Shown one piece after another: positions 53,459 to 63,035 of a stretch of 64,000 bases of DNA. The stretch comes from Paenibacillus lacisoli (GTDB lineage Bacteria; Bacillota; Bacilli; Paenibacillales; Paenibacillaceae): assembly GCF_030580655.1 (NCBI RefSeq), contig NZ_JAUQTB010000004.1, forward strand, positions 186,001 through 250,000, in the 5' to 3' direction. Position numbers and translations under genes: made by a program. The notes beneath the pieces were generated by a model. The model was not told the DNA's origin. It saw only the letters and a program-made list of their open reading frames with translations, and did not search any database. How positions within the stretch are numbered: the first letter of the stretch is position 1; each line of letters begins with the position of its first letter.

Positions 53459-54286
53459 TTAATAGATCCGGTCAATAACAGCGCGGGCCGTCTTTTCCTT
53501 CATCACTTTGGTCCGGTCTGAATGACGCCGTGCCAGACTCTCGCAGATCAGGTCAATAATGAAGAGCTGTGAGAGCTTGGCACCAATCGAGCCGCCCTCC
53601 AGCGGAGTCTCCTTGCCCGCAGTCAGCAGGACGATATCGGCGATGGCAGTAATCGGGGATTTCGCATAATTCGTAATCGCAATGATGGTGGCCCCGTTCT
53701 GTTTGGCCTTCATCAGCATATCGTTGGTATCCAAAGTGCTGCCTGATACGCTGATACCAAAAGCTACATCTCCCGCTCCCATCGTGACGGCCATCATGGA
53801 TTGGATATGACTGTCTGCGACCGCCTCTGCCCGCCGGCCAATCCGGAGGAAGCGGTTCTTGGCATCCATAGCGGTAATCCCCGAGGCTCCGACGCCAAAA
53901 AATTGTACGTACAGCGCCTGGTCGAGGGCATGCACGGCCTGTTCCAGCCGCTCCCGGTCCAGCAGTCCCATGCTGGACTGCAGAATATTCATCATCGTAT
54001 CGAACACCATACCGGGCACATCTTCATCGCCGCCTGTTCCTGCAGAGGCATGCCGCCTGCCCGTCTGATCCTGGGCCAGCGCCAGCTTGAAATCCTGATA
54101 ACCCTTGAAGCCAATTTTGCGGCAGAACCGCATGACCGTAGCCTCGCCGATGCCTACAAATTCAGCAAGCTCGGTCACACTGTAGTAGATCAGATCATCA
54201 CTGTGTTCCAGAACACAGGCTGCCACCTTCTGCTCGGATTTCGTCAATGACGGATAATAGGTATTAATACGGTCTTTCATTTCCAT
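53459..54286 (-). CDS. RpiR family regulator of amino-sugar catabolism
   Basis: A transcription factor of 275 residues. The N-terminal helix-turn-helix (about 1-77; VTELAEFVGIGEATVMRFCRKIGF) is followed by a SIS phospho-sugar-binding domain (about 110-250; GISVSGSTLDTNDML). MurR/NanR-like members respond to amino-sugar phosphates. The start overlaps the nanE 3' end by 23 bp, indicating translational coupling. It probably represses the whole operon. Confidence 0.9.
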   Translation of the reverse strand: MEMKDRINTYYPSLTKSEQKVAACVLEHSDDLIYYSVTELAEFVGIGEATVMRFCRKIGFKGYQDFKLALAQDQTGRRHASAGTGGDEDVPGMVFDTMMNILQSSMGLLDRERLEQAVHALDQALYVQFFGVGASGITAMDAKNRFLRIGRRAEAVADSHIQSMMAVTMGAGDVAFGISVSGSTLDTNDMLMKAKQNGATIIAITNYAKSPITAIADIVLLTAGKETPLEGGSIGAKLSQLFIIDLICESLARRHSDRTKVMKEKTARAVIDRIY

Positions 54287-54977
54287 GAATTAACATCACT
54301 GCCTTCCGCGCGGCTTCCGCAAACCGCCTTGTGATCAACTGGGGACGTGAGATGGCGGATCCGACGACAACGGCATGGGCACCAGCCTGCAGCGCGGCCT
54401 GCACCTGCCCGGGCTCCTGAATTCGCCCTTCTGCAATGACCGGAACCGGCAGAGCGGCAGCCGCCGCCTGCACCAACGTCAGGTCAGGACCTTCCAGCTG
54501 CGGAGAGTAAGGCGTGTAGCCGGACAGTGTAGTCGATACACAGCTTACTCCCAGGGTTCCGGCATATACTGCCTCTTCCAGGGTTGAAATGTCGGCCATC
54601 GACAGCAGTCCCCGTTCCTGTATATAAGATACCATACGCTCCAGCGTAACCCCGCCGGGTCTCGGGCGTCGCGTGGCGTCCAGTGCAATGAGATCGGCCC
54701 CCGCTTCAGCCAGCTCATCAATCTCGCGGAGTGTCGGTGTAATATATACATCGGAATCAGGATAGTCGCGTTTGACCAGCCCGATCACTGGCAGCGATAC
54801 CGCCTTCTTGATCGCCTGGACGTCAGCCGCGCTGTTTGCGCGGATGGCCGACGCTCCTCCCTCCTGTGCAGCCAGGGCCATCCGGGCCATGATCTCTGAT
54901 CCGTGCAGCGGTTCGCCGGGCAGAGCCTGGCAGGAAGCGATTAACGTGAAGCGCAGCTGCTGCAATATGGCGTTCAT
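54264..54977 (-). CDS. nanE: N-acetylmannosamine-6-phosphate 2-epimerase
   Basis: A TIM-barrel epimerase of 237 residues converting ManNAc-6-phosphate to GlcNAc-6-phosphate. Characteristic segments are AAQEGGASAIRANS near 33-46, PVIGLVKRDYPDSDVYITPT near 65-84, LIALDATRRPRPGG near 100-113, and a phosphate-binding HAVVVGSAISRPQLIT at the C terminus. No NanA lyase is nearby, so the source of ManNAc may be something other than sialic acid. GAGGGTGA precedes the ATG at 54977. Confidence 0.92.
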   Translation of the reverse strand: MNAILQQLRFTLIASCQALPGEPLHGSEIMARMALAAQEGGASAIRANSAADVQAIKKAVSLPVIGLVKRDYPDSDVYITPTLREIDELAEAGADLIALDATRRPRPGGVTLERMVSYIQERGLLSMADISTLEEAVYAGTLGVSCVSTTLSGYTPYSPQLEGPDLTLVQAAAAALPVPVIAEGRIQEPGQVQAALQAGAHAVVVGSAISRPQLITRRFAEAARKAVMLIHGNERPY

Positions 54978-55044
54978 CGTACTCACCCTCTCACCCTCTC
55001 TCCTTATTCTATCGGCGTTCTCTCTATTTCCCTGATTTACGGAT

Positions 55045-56601
55045 TTATGGCTGCAGCGGTAGGACAGGCTGCTCTGCGGGCGTGTAGCCGACCGTCAAGC
55101 CGACCTCAAAGGTTCGGTTCCAGGGCATATAGCAGTCCAAAATATGAACGCTTCCTTCCTCCCCGTTGATCTTATCCTCCAGTACAGCCTGAAGTCGTTC
55201 CTTTACCTGTGCGGCTGCCGTACCGCGGTGTCCATCCAGCTGAAATTTGCTGAGCCCCATCTCCTCAACGATTCCGCCGTTCATCTCACTGCGCACCACC
55301 GCACAGTAGCACACGTCTTCAGCATAACGAAGGGCAAGGAAGTCCAGGTGCTCCGGCGTACCCCCATAGAGGGAATACAGCATAGCCTGTGCGATAACGG
55401 TCCCAAGCGAATTAGAGCTGGTATTCCAGGCAGCATAGCCTGCAAGCTGAAAGAGCAGGCCTTTTTGGCGCAGCATTTTGACCAGCTTCAAATCCCCGCC
55501 GTTGGCATATCCTACATCCGCTACAGCAACCGGCTTTCCTCTGCTGCGGAGCATATGGCTGCCGTATTCCACCAGCTCGATCAGGTTGCGGTAGACGTCA
55601 TAGCTGAAGAATGGATGATGCTGGGACACCGCCTCTGCCATCGTCTCACCGGGCGTGCTGACGAGCAGTACCCAGTCAGCTTCTTCACTGCTGGAGGCAA
55701 TAAGGCCGCCAGCCGCCGTGATCTGGTATTTCAGCGTCTCGTAGAAGAAGCGGTCCTCGAACAGCGGCGTGACAAATGCACCCTGAACGGAGGACAGACG
55801 GGGGTAGACCAGGGGAGTTACGCCCTTCGCTTCATTAATCATCCGCGCCAGCAGTGTGCAGCCCACTTCATCAGCTCCGGGGTACATGTAGGCCTTCAGC
55901 TCCAGATCCAGCTCTGTAATGCGGGAGCGCACGCTCTGCTGATCCTTGGCCGTGTGGCCGTAAGGAGCTGAATCGTCCTGCGGCAGGATCATAAAATCGA
56001 TCACTCCGTCAGCCACCAGCTCCAAGGCGCGGCGGTTGCCTTGCATATTGATGGCCCTTCGCCCCAGATAATCGTTCAAGATATCTGCCGGCAGTCGGCG
56101 GTTGATGTCATTCAGCTCCACCAGTTCTTCGGGCGACGCCATACCCAGCTCTTCACGATGAGCGATATAACCTTTACGGAAGATTTCCCTTCCCCAGTCG
56201 GCGTAATAATCCGGTTCTTCATCAGACAGGGAATACTGCGGGCAGCGCATGATCAGCTGAAAGGCATAAATTTTGAGCTGCGGGTGCCGCTCCTTCAGAC
56301 GGCGCAGACGCTGCAGCCGTTCGTCGATCTGGCTGAACTCCATTGCGTGCAGACGGGATGGAATAATACCGCCATAGAGCAGCGTATCAAGCGCAATAAC
56401 CGCCCCTTCTGCGCGGGCAGCCGCCTCATCCAGCCAGTCCCATAACGCTTCGGCGTCGCCGGGCTCCTTCTTGCGTCCCATCAGCTCGAAAGGGGCACGC
56501 TCCAGGGTAAACTCGGTTCCCCGTGCCAGCAGGCTGGGGAATTCATAGTTACAAGGCCGCTCATCCAGCGGAATGAAAACAATGGTTTGCTTTGAATTCA
56601 T
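55045..56601 (-). CDS. DUF4127 family protein, function unknown
   Basis: A cytosolic protein of 518 residues with the N-terminal FIPLDERPCNYEFP signature of DUF4127. Other conserved stretches are ALDTLLYGGIIPSRLH near 70-85, PQDDSAPYGHTAKDQ near 208-222, and DVGYANGGDLKL near 368-379, rich in Asp and His. The Asp/His-rich conserved motifs suggest an enzyme, but no activity is known to me. It sits between GH84 and NanE and probably acts on the same imported glycan. GGGAG precedes the ATG. Confidence 0.85.
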   Translation of the reverse strand: MNSKQTIVFIPLDERPCNYEFPSLLARGTEFTLERAPFELMGRKKEPGDAEALWDWLDEAAARAEGAVIALDTLLYGGIIPSRLHAMEFSQIDERLQRLRRLKERHPQLKIYAFQLIMRCPQYSLSDEEPDYYADWGREIFRKGYIAHREELGMASPEELVELNDINRRLPADILNDYLGRRAINMQGNRRALELVADGVIDFMILPQDDSAPYGHTAKDQQSVRSRITELDLELKAYMYPGADEVGCTLLARMINEAKGVTPLVYPRLSSVQGAFVTPLFEDRFFYETLKYQITAAGGLIASSSEEADWVLLVSTPGETMAEAVSQHHPFFSYDVYRNLIELVEYGSHMLRSRGKPVAVADVGYANGGDLKLVKMLRQKGLLFQLAGYAAWNTSSNSLGTVIAQAMLYSLYGGTPEHLDFLALRYAEDVCYCAVVRSEMNGGIVEEMGLSKFQLDGHRGTAAAQVKERLQAVLEDKINGEEGSVHILDCYMPWNRTFEVGLTVGYTPAEQPVLPLQP

Positions 56602-56636
56602 AGTCGTCTCCCTTCAGCTCTCACATGAATTAGCGA

Positions 56637-58469
56637 TCATTCCCTGCCATCCGCCGAATGATTGCCGGATATGGATTCCATTACGGACAGCGCCTCGGAT
56701 GAAGCTGGAGAACCACCCGCTGCCAAGGCCCCCTCTCTGGACGCATACCGCCCTTTCTCGTCCCGCTCCGCGAATCCCAGACGCACGGCTGCTGCAAGTG
56801 CTGCATTACAGCCAAGCTGGACCGGTGAGGCCAGGCACAGCTTCAGCTTCTGTTCTGTGAGGGAACCGCCGATGGCCGCAGAACCATTTGGACTTCCTTT
56901 AATCTCAGTATCCTCATTCAGGTCTACCAGCTGATCCCGCAGTGCCGCCCACAGTCCCGCTTCCTGCTCGGCCCGCTCCAGCCAAGGTCCGGCCTCTTGC
57001 TGGAATTTCGCATTCTCCAGCTGGCGCAGCCTTGTGACTGATCGCTGCAGACGGTCGAAATACCCGTCCAGCCACACCGTATCGCCAGCAGCCACAGCCT
57101 GTTCAACCTCTTCATAACCGCCGAAGTATAAGCGACTGTTCAGATTCTGTCGGCAAAAGAACATCATTTCCTCTGCAGCCGGTCCTGCAAATTCCTCCAC
57201 GGCCCAAGACCATGATAAGTCCGGCATGTAGCGTTCACTGTTCCACATATAGTGGGACATTGTGATCAACGTAATTTTGGAGCATTCCCACTGGTTCATC
57301 GGATTTGCAACCATACCGGTATGTCCTGTATCATGCAGCCTGGAATACCGGTTGCGCATCGGATCCAGGAACAGACGGTCCTTATCACAGTCATTAACAG
57401 GAATGTTGTCCCAGAGCCACAGATCGTGACCGTAAAAATCCCGGTTATCTCTGGCGTGCTCCTCTCCAATCTCTGGAGCGAATACGAAATATCCGGTCCA
57501 GAACACCTTTACCTCCGGCTGCAGCTGTTCCCGCATATCACGTTTGTACTCCGTATCCCAGTATGACCAGTATTCAGACGGGCACATGGCCAGCGTATGA
57601 ACAGGAAGTCTGGCACCAAGCCAGTCGTTCATTCGGTTCGTGATATAAGCGTGCGCCCGGCCAGAACGTTCGAGAAAATGCCGGTTAGCACCGGTCAGCA
57701 CATAGTCAATATCGTCCATCAGCAGGGCAAAATGCCGGATTCCCAAAGAGATCATCGCTTCCAGCTTACGGGTCAGACAGGCAAAATCCGCCTCACTGTC
57801 GAAGGCCAGATCATTTCCCGGACTAATACAATAATAGAAATCCACCTGATAGCGGTCGCACTGCTGCTTCAGTTCAGCGATCCGCTGAAAATCATCTTCC
57901 GGATACGGGTCCCGCCACAGCTCCCGGTGGTAGGGGTCATCCTTGGGCGCGTACATGAACGAATTCATCCGGTGATCAGACATGAACGCAATGGCATCCA
58001 TCCTGTCATCGAAGCTCCAGGGAACTCCGTAGAATCCTTCAATAATGCCGCGCACGGGAAAAGACGGTTCATCCTGGATGTTCACGATCGGCAGCGTGCA
58101 CTGCTGCCCATCCCGTTCCAGGAGATGCTGCAGGGCATTCATACCGTACTGCAGCCCTCTTTTGTTCGACGCATGAATCTGGATCTTCGCATCCTTCCGG
58201 ATCTCCAGACGGTAGCCATCCGCCTTCAGTCTATTGTCATAATGCAGCTCCAGTTGGGCGTTCCCGCGCTCACTGGCAGCCACGCCGGGTCCCGGAGGAA
58301 GAATCAGTGCAATGGGGCCGCCTTCCTGCAGCAAGCCTTCATACTCCTGGTTCATGGCATAACGGGAAACCAGTTCACACACCAGCCTTTTCCCCTGCAG
58401 CTGCAGGCGTTCACCCGTCTCCATATAATCGCGAAAATAATACTGCCTTTTCTGCTGTGTCAGATGCAT
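56637..58469 (-). CDS. GH84 beta-N-acetylglucosaminidase
   Basis: An intracellular glycosidase of 610 residues without a signal peptide. An N-terminal GH20b-like domain (about 1-135) is followed by the GH84 barrel starting at PVRGIIEGFYGVPWS (near 148). The catalytic Asp pair lies in LLMDDID near 268. GH84 uses substrate-assisted catalysis to remove terminal beta-GlcNAc. A C-terminal helical part ends with a low-complexity Ala/Ser-rich tail. It would hydrolyse the imported oligosaccharide to amino sugars for the ROK kinase. Confidence 0.9.
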   Translation of the reverse strand: MHLTQQKRQYYFRDYMETGERLQLQGKRLVCELVSRYAMNQEYEGLLQEGGPIALILPPGPGVAASERGNAQLELHYDNRLKADGYRLEIRKDAKIQIHASNKRGLQYGMNALQHLLERDGQQCTLPIVNIQDEPSFPVRGIIEGFYGVPWSFDDRMDAIAFMSDHRMNSFMYAPKDDPYHRELWRDPYPEDDFQRIAELKQQCDRYQVDFYYCISPGNDLAFDSEADFACLTRKLEAMISLGIRHFALLMDDIDYVLTGANRHFLERSGRAHAYITNRMNDWLGARLPVHTLAMCPSEYWSYWDTEYKRDMREQLQPEVKVFWTGYFVFAPEIGEEHARDNRDFYGHDLWLWDNIPVNDCDKDRLFLDPMRNRYSRLHDTGHTGMVANPMNQWECSKITLITMSHYMWNSERYMPDLSWSWAVEEFAGPAAEEMMFFCRQNLNSRLYFGGYEEVEQAVAAGDTVWLDGYFDRLQRSVTRLRQLENAKFQQEAGPWLERAEQEAGLWAALRDQLVDLNEDTEIKGSPNGSAAIGGSLTEQKLKLCLASPVQLGCNAALAAAVRLGFAERDEKGRYASREGALAAGGSPASSEALSVMESISGNHSADGRE

Positions 58470-58519
58470 GCTGCTGCCTCCTTGATAGTGTTAGAATCAG
58501 CATTTGATAATTCGTTGCT

Positions 58520-59434
58520 CTAGCCTTTTACCGCGCCTGCTATCCCCTCCATGTAGTAACGCTGGGTAAAGAGGAACACGAGGATAATCGGCAGCACGGA
58601 TATCATCGTACCGGCGGCAATCCAGCCGAAATTGTAGGCAAACTGTCCGTTTAGAGTCGTCAGTGCGGCGGCCAGCGGGTACTTATCCGGGTCATCCAGG
58701 ACGACGATCGGCCACAGGAAATTATTCCAGAAGGCCATGACCTCCAGCAGTGCAATGACCGCTATCGCCGGCTTCACCAGCGGCAGAATGAGCTGCCACC
58801 AGATACGGAACTCGGAGGCACCATCCATTTTGCCGGAATCGCGGACGTCGATCGGAATGCCAAGAAACGTCTGCCGCATCAGGAAGATGTTGAATACGGA
58901 TACGGCTCCAGGCAGCACTACGCCGAGAAAGGAGTTCGTCAGGTGAAACGACTGGATCGTCAGGTAGTGCACGATCATCGCTGTCGATGACGGGATAATC
59001 ATCGTGGCGATCAGCAGGCTGAAGACCAGATTCCGTCCCCGGAAGCGGAATACGGCCAGAGGATATCCGGTCAGTGCGGCGAGCACAATGTTGAAGACGA
59101 CTCCCAGCGCCGTAATGACAACCGTGTTGAAGATATATTTGGGAAAGTCCATAAACTGCCAGACCTTCACATAGTTGTCGAAATCAATGAACGTCGGCAG
59201 GATGGCGGGCGGTGTGGAAAAGACGTTCTTACCCGGCATCAGCGATACGCTGAGCAGCCACAGGAACGGGCCCATCATGAACAATGCCAGCAGCACAAGC
59301 ATGAGATAGAGAATCGTCATTCGCACGAGATCCCCGGGCTTTACTCTACGCCGGGCTGCCTTGTACCGAGCTGCGGGATGCCCTCCTGTCTGAACCGGGG
59401 GAGATGAAGCTGCGTTATTTTTGATCGTATCCAT
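58520..59434 (-). CDS. Sugar ABC permease, MalG type (amino-sugar operon)
   Basis: A permease of 304 residues with six helices after a charged N-terminal stretch. The EAA loop has DSGKMDGASEFRIWWQLILP near 197-216. C terminus GIAGAVKG. Its ATG overlaps the upstream permease stop by one base. Confidence 0.92.
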   Translation of the reverse strand: MDTIKNNAASSPPVQTGGHPAARYKAARRRVKPGDLVRMTILYLMLVLLALFMMGPFLWLLSVSLMPGKNVFSTPPAILPTFIDFDNYVKVWQFMDFPKYIFNTVVITALGVVFNIVLAALTGYPLAVFRFRGRNLVFSLLIATMIIPSSTAMIVHYLTIQSFHLTNSFLGVVLPGAVSVFNIFLMRQTFLGIPIDVRDSGKMDGASEFRIWWQLILPLVKPAIAVIALLEVMAFWNNFLWPIVVLDDPDKYPLAAALTTLNGQFAYNFGWIAAGTMISVLPIILVFLFTQRYYMEGIAGAVKG

Positions 59435-60315
59435 CAGTAAGGGTTGATACCGCCTTTCCGGTTCAGCCTGAACACCAGCACACTCAGTACAGCAATAATG
59501 ACACTAACGATCAGACCGAGGGCCGATGCATAACCGAAGTTAAACTGCTCCAGACCCTTCTGGAAAATATACACACTCGAGGTCAGCGTCGAGTTACCGG
59601 GTCCGCCTTTGGTCAGGATATAAATTTCATCGAATACCCGTACCGCGCCCATCACCGAAATCAGCGTGCAGAACAGAATGTACGGACGCAGCAGAGGCAT
59701 CGTAATGGTCCAGATCATGCGGAAACGTCCGGCTCCGTCTACACGAGCTGCCTCATACAGATCAGCAGGAATTCCCTGCAGCCCTGCAAGGTATAGCATC
59801 ATATAATAGCCGAGCCCTTTCCACAGCGTAATGAACATCAGGACATACAGCGCAGTCTTGCTGTCAGACAGCCAAGAGACCTGTTCACTGAGAATACCTG
59901 CCTGCATGAGGAGATAGTTCACCACACCGTTATTGCTCAGCAGCCAGCTCCAGATCAGCGCGACCGCCACCATGGACGTTACCACGGGGATATAGTAAGC
60001 TGTCCGGAAATATTTCACCCCCGGAATTTTGCTGTTCACCAGGATCGCCATCAGAATGCTGAGCACCTGAATGAATGGGACGACCAGAACGTATACCAGG
60101 GAGTTCCATAAGGATATAAGAAAATTCTGATCCTTGAACGCTTTGGCAAAGTTATCGAAACCCACATAATGCGTCTCCGAGATAACGGAATAGTCGGTCA
60201 GCGACAGCGGTATTCCATAAATAATCGGCCAGAACACAAAAACGGCGATAATCAGCAGTCCAGGGGTCATGAACGCCCAGGCTGCGAAGGTTTCGGTCCG
60301 CATCCATTTCACCAT
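59434..60315 (-). CDS. Sugar ABC permease, MalF type (amino-sugar operon)
   Basis: A permease of 293 residues with six helices and EAA loop YEAARVDGAGRFRMIWTITM near 200-220. The ATG at 60315 gives the usual N terminus (MVKWMRTETFAAW); the frame extends to 60384 but the extra residues do not resemble the family. It couples the binding protein to MalG. Confidence 0.88.
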   Translation of the reverse strand: MVKWMRTETFAAWAFMTPGLLIIAVFVFWPIIYGIPLSLTDYSVISETHYVGFDNFAKAFKDQNFLISLWNSLVYVLVVPFIQVLSILMAILVNSKIPGVKYFRTAYYIPVVTSMVAVALIWSWLLSNNGVVNYLLMQAGILSEQVSWLSDSKTALYVLMFITLWKGLGYYMMLYLAGLQGIPADLYEAARVDGAGRFRMIWTITMPLLRPYILFCTLISVMGAVRVFDEIYILTKGGPGNSTLTSSVYIFQKGLEQFNFGYASALGLIVSVIIAVLSVLVFRLNRKGGINPY

Positions 60316-60415
60316 TAAGCACACACCACCCGGATAGTTAAAATGACAGGGAGGAGGCTCCAGGCCTGCGCTCCCCGAGTACATTTATCTCATCGACTTA
60401 AATGATTGACTCCAA

Positions 60416-61714
60416 TCATTGACTCAAAATCTGATTCACTTCCTGCTCCGTCTCGGTCAGCGTCTGTTTGACATCCGCACCGTTCAGAATGATCTTCTGC
60501 AGGCCGCGGGCAATCGCACTGTTAATGTCCTTGGCGTTCGGCACACCCACCATATAATCGGCCGCCTTGTCGAGGCCTTGGGCGGATGCAATCTTCGCTT
60601 GGGCTTCGAGCGTGTTATCCGACTGGGTGAAGAACGGATCCTTGATGGACTCCTTCGTAGAAGGCAGTGTATTAGCCGCCTTGGAGAAAGCCGTCTGATT
60701 GGCCGCATTGGTTACGTAGACTGCAAAGTCAACAGCTTCCTTCTGGTGCTCCGACTTTACCGGCACGACCACATCCATCGAGTTGGACAGACGCAGATTG
60801 CCTTTGCCTGTCGGCAGGGGAACTGCGACCGTATTTTTGTACACGTCAGGTGCAGATGTCTTGATGAAGTTAATGAACGTTGAGCCTGCCAGCTCAAACG
60901 CCACCTGTTCACCGGAATAATACTGGATCTGCTTCGTAAAATCAGCGTCCTCCTTCAGGACAACCCCTTCATCCATCAGTTTCTTCAGGTTGTTGATCAT
61001 CGCCTCGGTGTCTGGCGTATTAAAGGCCGCCTTCGACTTGTCTTCGCTCAGGATGGAGACACCGTCAATCGGCAGCAGCTTGGATACAAGCTGCTGGGCG
61101 TAGCCGGCCTTGCCGGTTTTGGCTTTAATCTGGCGTCCCCATTCTGCCAGCTCTTCACGGGTTTTCGGCGGATTCGCCGGGTCCAGTCCTGCCTGCTTCA
61201 CCAGCTTCGTGTTCATGAAGAGGACCTCAGTGCCGGTATACCAAGGAAGCGCATAGGCTTTGCCGTCAATGACAGTTGAGTTATAGATTCCGTCGAAATA
61301 GGCGCCCTTCTGCTCATCCGTCAGGAAATCATTAAAGTCCACCACCGCCCCCTTGGAGCCCATCTGGCTTGCAAACTCAGTGTTCAGATTGACTACATCT
61401 GGACTCTTGCCGCTCGCAATGCTCGTCAGCAGCTTGTTAGTCACCGCATCATACGGATAGTCCTTCCAGTCAATCTTTACATTGGTGTGTTCCTTCTCGT
61501 AGCTGGAGATGAGTTCGTTAAAATAATCGGTAAATGTTGGCTGAAGTGCAATCGTCCAGAATTCAAGCGTGATCTTCTCTCCGGCGGATGATCCGCCCGT
61601 GGATCCGCCAGCGCTGTCCGTGCCCGATTCCTTGCTGCTGCAGGCTCCCAGCAGCATGGACAGAAGCACCACGCTCAGCAGCATCACAATGAAACCTCTC
61701 TTGTTCCTTTTCAC
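60416..61714 (-). CDS. Sugar-binding lipoprotein of the amino-sugar operon
   Basis: A solute-binding protein of 432 residues. The lipoprotein signal ends in MLLGAC. SBP family 1 features include ALPWYTGTEVLFMNTKLV near 150-168 and SNSMDVVVPVKSEHQKEAV near 295-313. The GTG start has AAGGGGGAAG upstream. It is the first gene of the long operon and probably binds GlcNAc-containing oligosaccharides, inferred from the enzymes downstream. Confidence 0.9.
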   Translation of the reverse strand: MKRNKRGFIVMLLSVVLLSMLLGACSSKESGTDSAGGSTGGSSAGEKITLEFWTIALQPTFTDYFNELISSYEKEHTNVKIDWKDYPYDAVTNKLLTSIASGKSPDVVNLNTEFASQMGSKGAVVDFNDFLTDEQKGAYFDGIYNSTVIDGKAYALPWYTGTEVLFMNTKLVKQAGLDPANPPKTREELAEWGRQIKAKTGKAGYAQQLVSKLLPIDGVSILSEDKSKAAFNTPDTEAMINNLKKLMDEGVVLKEDADFTKQIQYYSGEQVAFELAGSTFINFIKTSAPDVYKNTVAVPLPTGKGNLRLSNSMDVVVPVKSEHQKEAVDFAVYVTNAANQTAFSKAANTLPSTKESIKDPFFTQSDNTLEAQAKIASAQGLDKAADYMVGVPNAKDINSAIARGLQKIILNGADVKQTLTETEQEVNQILSQ

Positions 61715-61861
61715 AGAACTTCCCCCTTACAAGTTAGGATGGCAGGAACATCACCTTTAAGCTAACATCACAAGGCAGGTTCCTTTATGGAGGACGGTTA
61801 GGATTGGCAGAATCCAGGTAATTTATGGATCATTTTTCCTTTCCGTTTCTCTTTAAGGGAG

Positions 61862-61870
61862 ATTATAGCA
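61862..61870 (-). promoter_or_regulatory. Extended -10 promoter candidate for the amino-sugar operon
   Basis: TGCTATAAT on the minus strand is a perfect extended -10 element, about 150 bp before the binding-protein start. The -35 region is weak. The rest of 61715-62009 is AT-rich with no other recognised element. Confidence 0.45.
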
Positions 61871-62009
61871 GGTATTTTTCATTTGTGGAGTTTTATTTCA
61901 AAAAAATATATTTTGAAGGAATATTTTTTCTTTTATATGTAACGTATAGATGTAAGTGTCATGAAATATTATGAAATGAAAGATTGGAGGAGGGAAAATA
62001 AGAAAACGA

Positions 62010-62040
62010 TAAAAGCCCCTTTCATCGTTCAAGGGGCTTT
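62010..62040 (-). terminator. Terminator after ddl
   Basis: GAAAGCCCCTT and AAGGGGCTTTT form a stem on the minus strand, followed by a T-rich stretch. Confidence 0.8.
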
Positions 62041-62067
62041 CTTAAGCTGTATTGAGTCTTAAGAAGT

Positions 62068-63018
62068 CTATATTTGTGTTCTTAAGCCAGCTTTAGAGTC
62101 GTCAGTGGTTCCAGATTTCCCGCCGCTGTTTAACGAAATTTCAATAATGGCATCCAGCAGCTCCGGATAGGAGATCCCGGCCGCTGAGGCACTCTTCGGC
62201 AGCAGACTGTTCGCCGTCAAGCCGGGCAGGGTGTTCACCTCCATCACATAAGGAATGCCGTCCTTTACCATCAGGTCTACCCTGGCGTAGACCCTGCATT
62301 TGAGTATCTGATAGCACGTCAGCGCCGCTGCCTGCACCGCCTGCTCCAGTGCGGCAGGCAGCACAGCGACTGTCTCTTCAGCCATGCCGGTTACATATTT
62401 GGAATCATAGTTAAAGAAGTCCGCCTGGTGCCGGATGGAAATCGTCGGCAGCAGTTTGCCGTCCAGCAGGCCGCAGGTCAGCTCTTCCCCCTCAATATAC
62501 TGTTCAATCAGCACTTCGCTGTCCCATCGCCAAGCCTCTTCAACTGCGTATATGAGCTGCCTCCGGTCCGAAGCCAGTGTAACACCGACACTGGAACCGC
62601 CGGTGTTCGGCTTCACAACCAGCGGATATCCCAGCCGTTCGGCCAGCTCGAAGGGAATCTCTTCTCCGGTACGGGCCAGTACCCACGCCGGCGTGGCCAC
62701 ACCTTCGGAAGCGATCAGCTTCTTGGACAGGTGCTTATCCATACAGAGGCTGCTCGACGTCACACCGCTTCCTGTATACGGAATACCCAGCGTCTCCAAG
62801 GTTCCCTGGATCGTGCCGTCCTCCCCGTATTTACCGTGCAGGGCCAGAAAGGCCAGATCCAGCCCTTCTACCTGTCCGATCCAGTCTGCGCCCTCGCCCA
62901 GCTCAATCGGCATGATTTCATATTTGTTCTGATCCAGATGTTGCATGATCTCCCTGCCGCTCTCCAGGGAGACGGCCCGTTCTGACGAATTCCCACCCAT
63001 GATGACTCCGACTTTCAT
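62068..63018 (-). CDS. ddl: D-alanine--D-alanine ligase
   Basis: A cytosolic ATP-grasp ligase of 316 residues that joins two D-Ala for peptidoglycan precursors. N-terminal MGGNSSERAVSLESG, ATP-grasp segments PLVVKPNTGGSSVGV near 138-152 and LIEQYIEGEELTCGLL near 183-198, and the metal-binding MEVNTLPGLTANS near 260-272 are conserved. The ATG at 63018 has GGAGGAG 5 bp upstream. It lies 17 bp after the aminotransferase-domain gene and is probably co-transcribed with it. Confidence 0.93.
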   Translation of the reverse strand: MKVGVIMGGNSSERAVSLESGREIMQHLDQNKYEIMPIELGEGADWIGQVEGLDLAFLALHGKYGEDGTIQGTLETLGIPYTGSGVTSSSLCMDKHLSKKLIASEGVATPAWVLARTGEEIPFELAERLGYPLVVKPNTGGSSVGVTLASDRRQLIYAVEEAWRWDSEVLIEQYIEGEELTCGLLDGKLLPTISIRHQADFFNYDSKYVTGMAEETVAVLPAALEQAVQAAALTCYQILKCRVYARVDLMVKDGIPYVMEVNTLPGLTANSLLPKSASAAGISYPELLDAIIEISLNSGGKSGTTDDSKAGLRTQI

Positions 63019-63035
63019 GTGACTCCTCCTGTTAT

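Noticed and set aside
57597..58523. 308-codon rightward open frame opposite GH84
   Set aside because: It lies fully antisense to conserved GH84 motifs and has no recognisable protein features.
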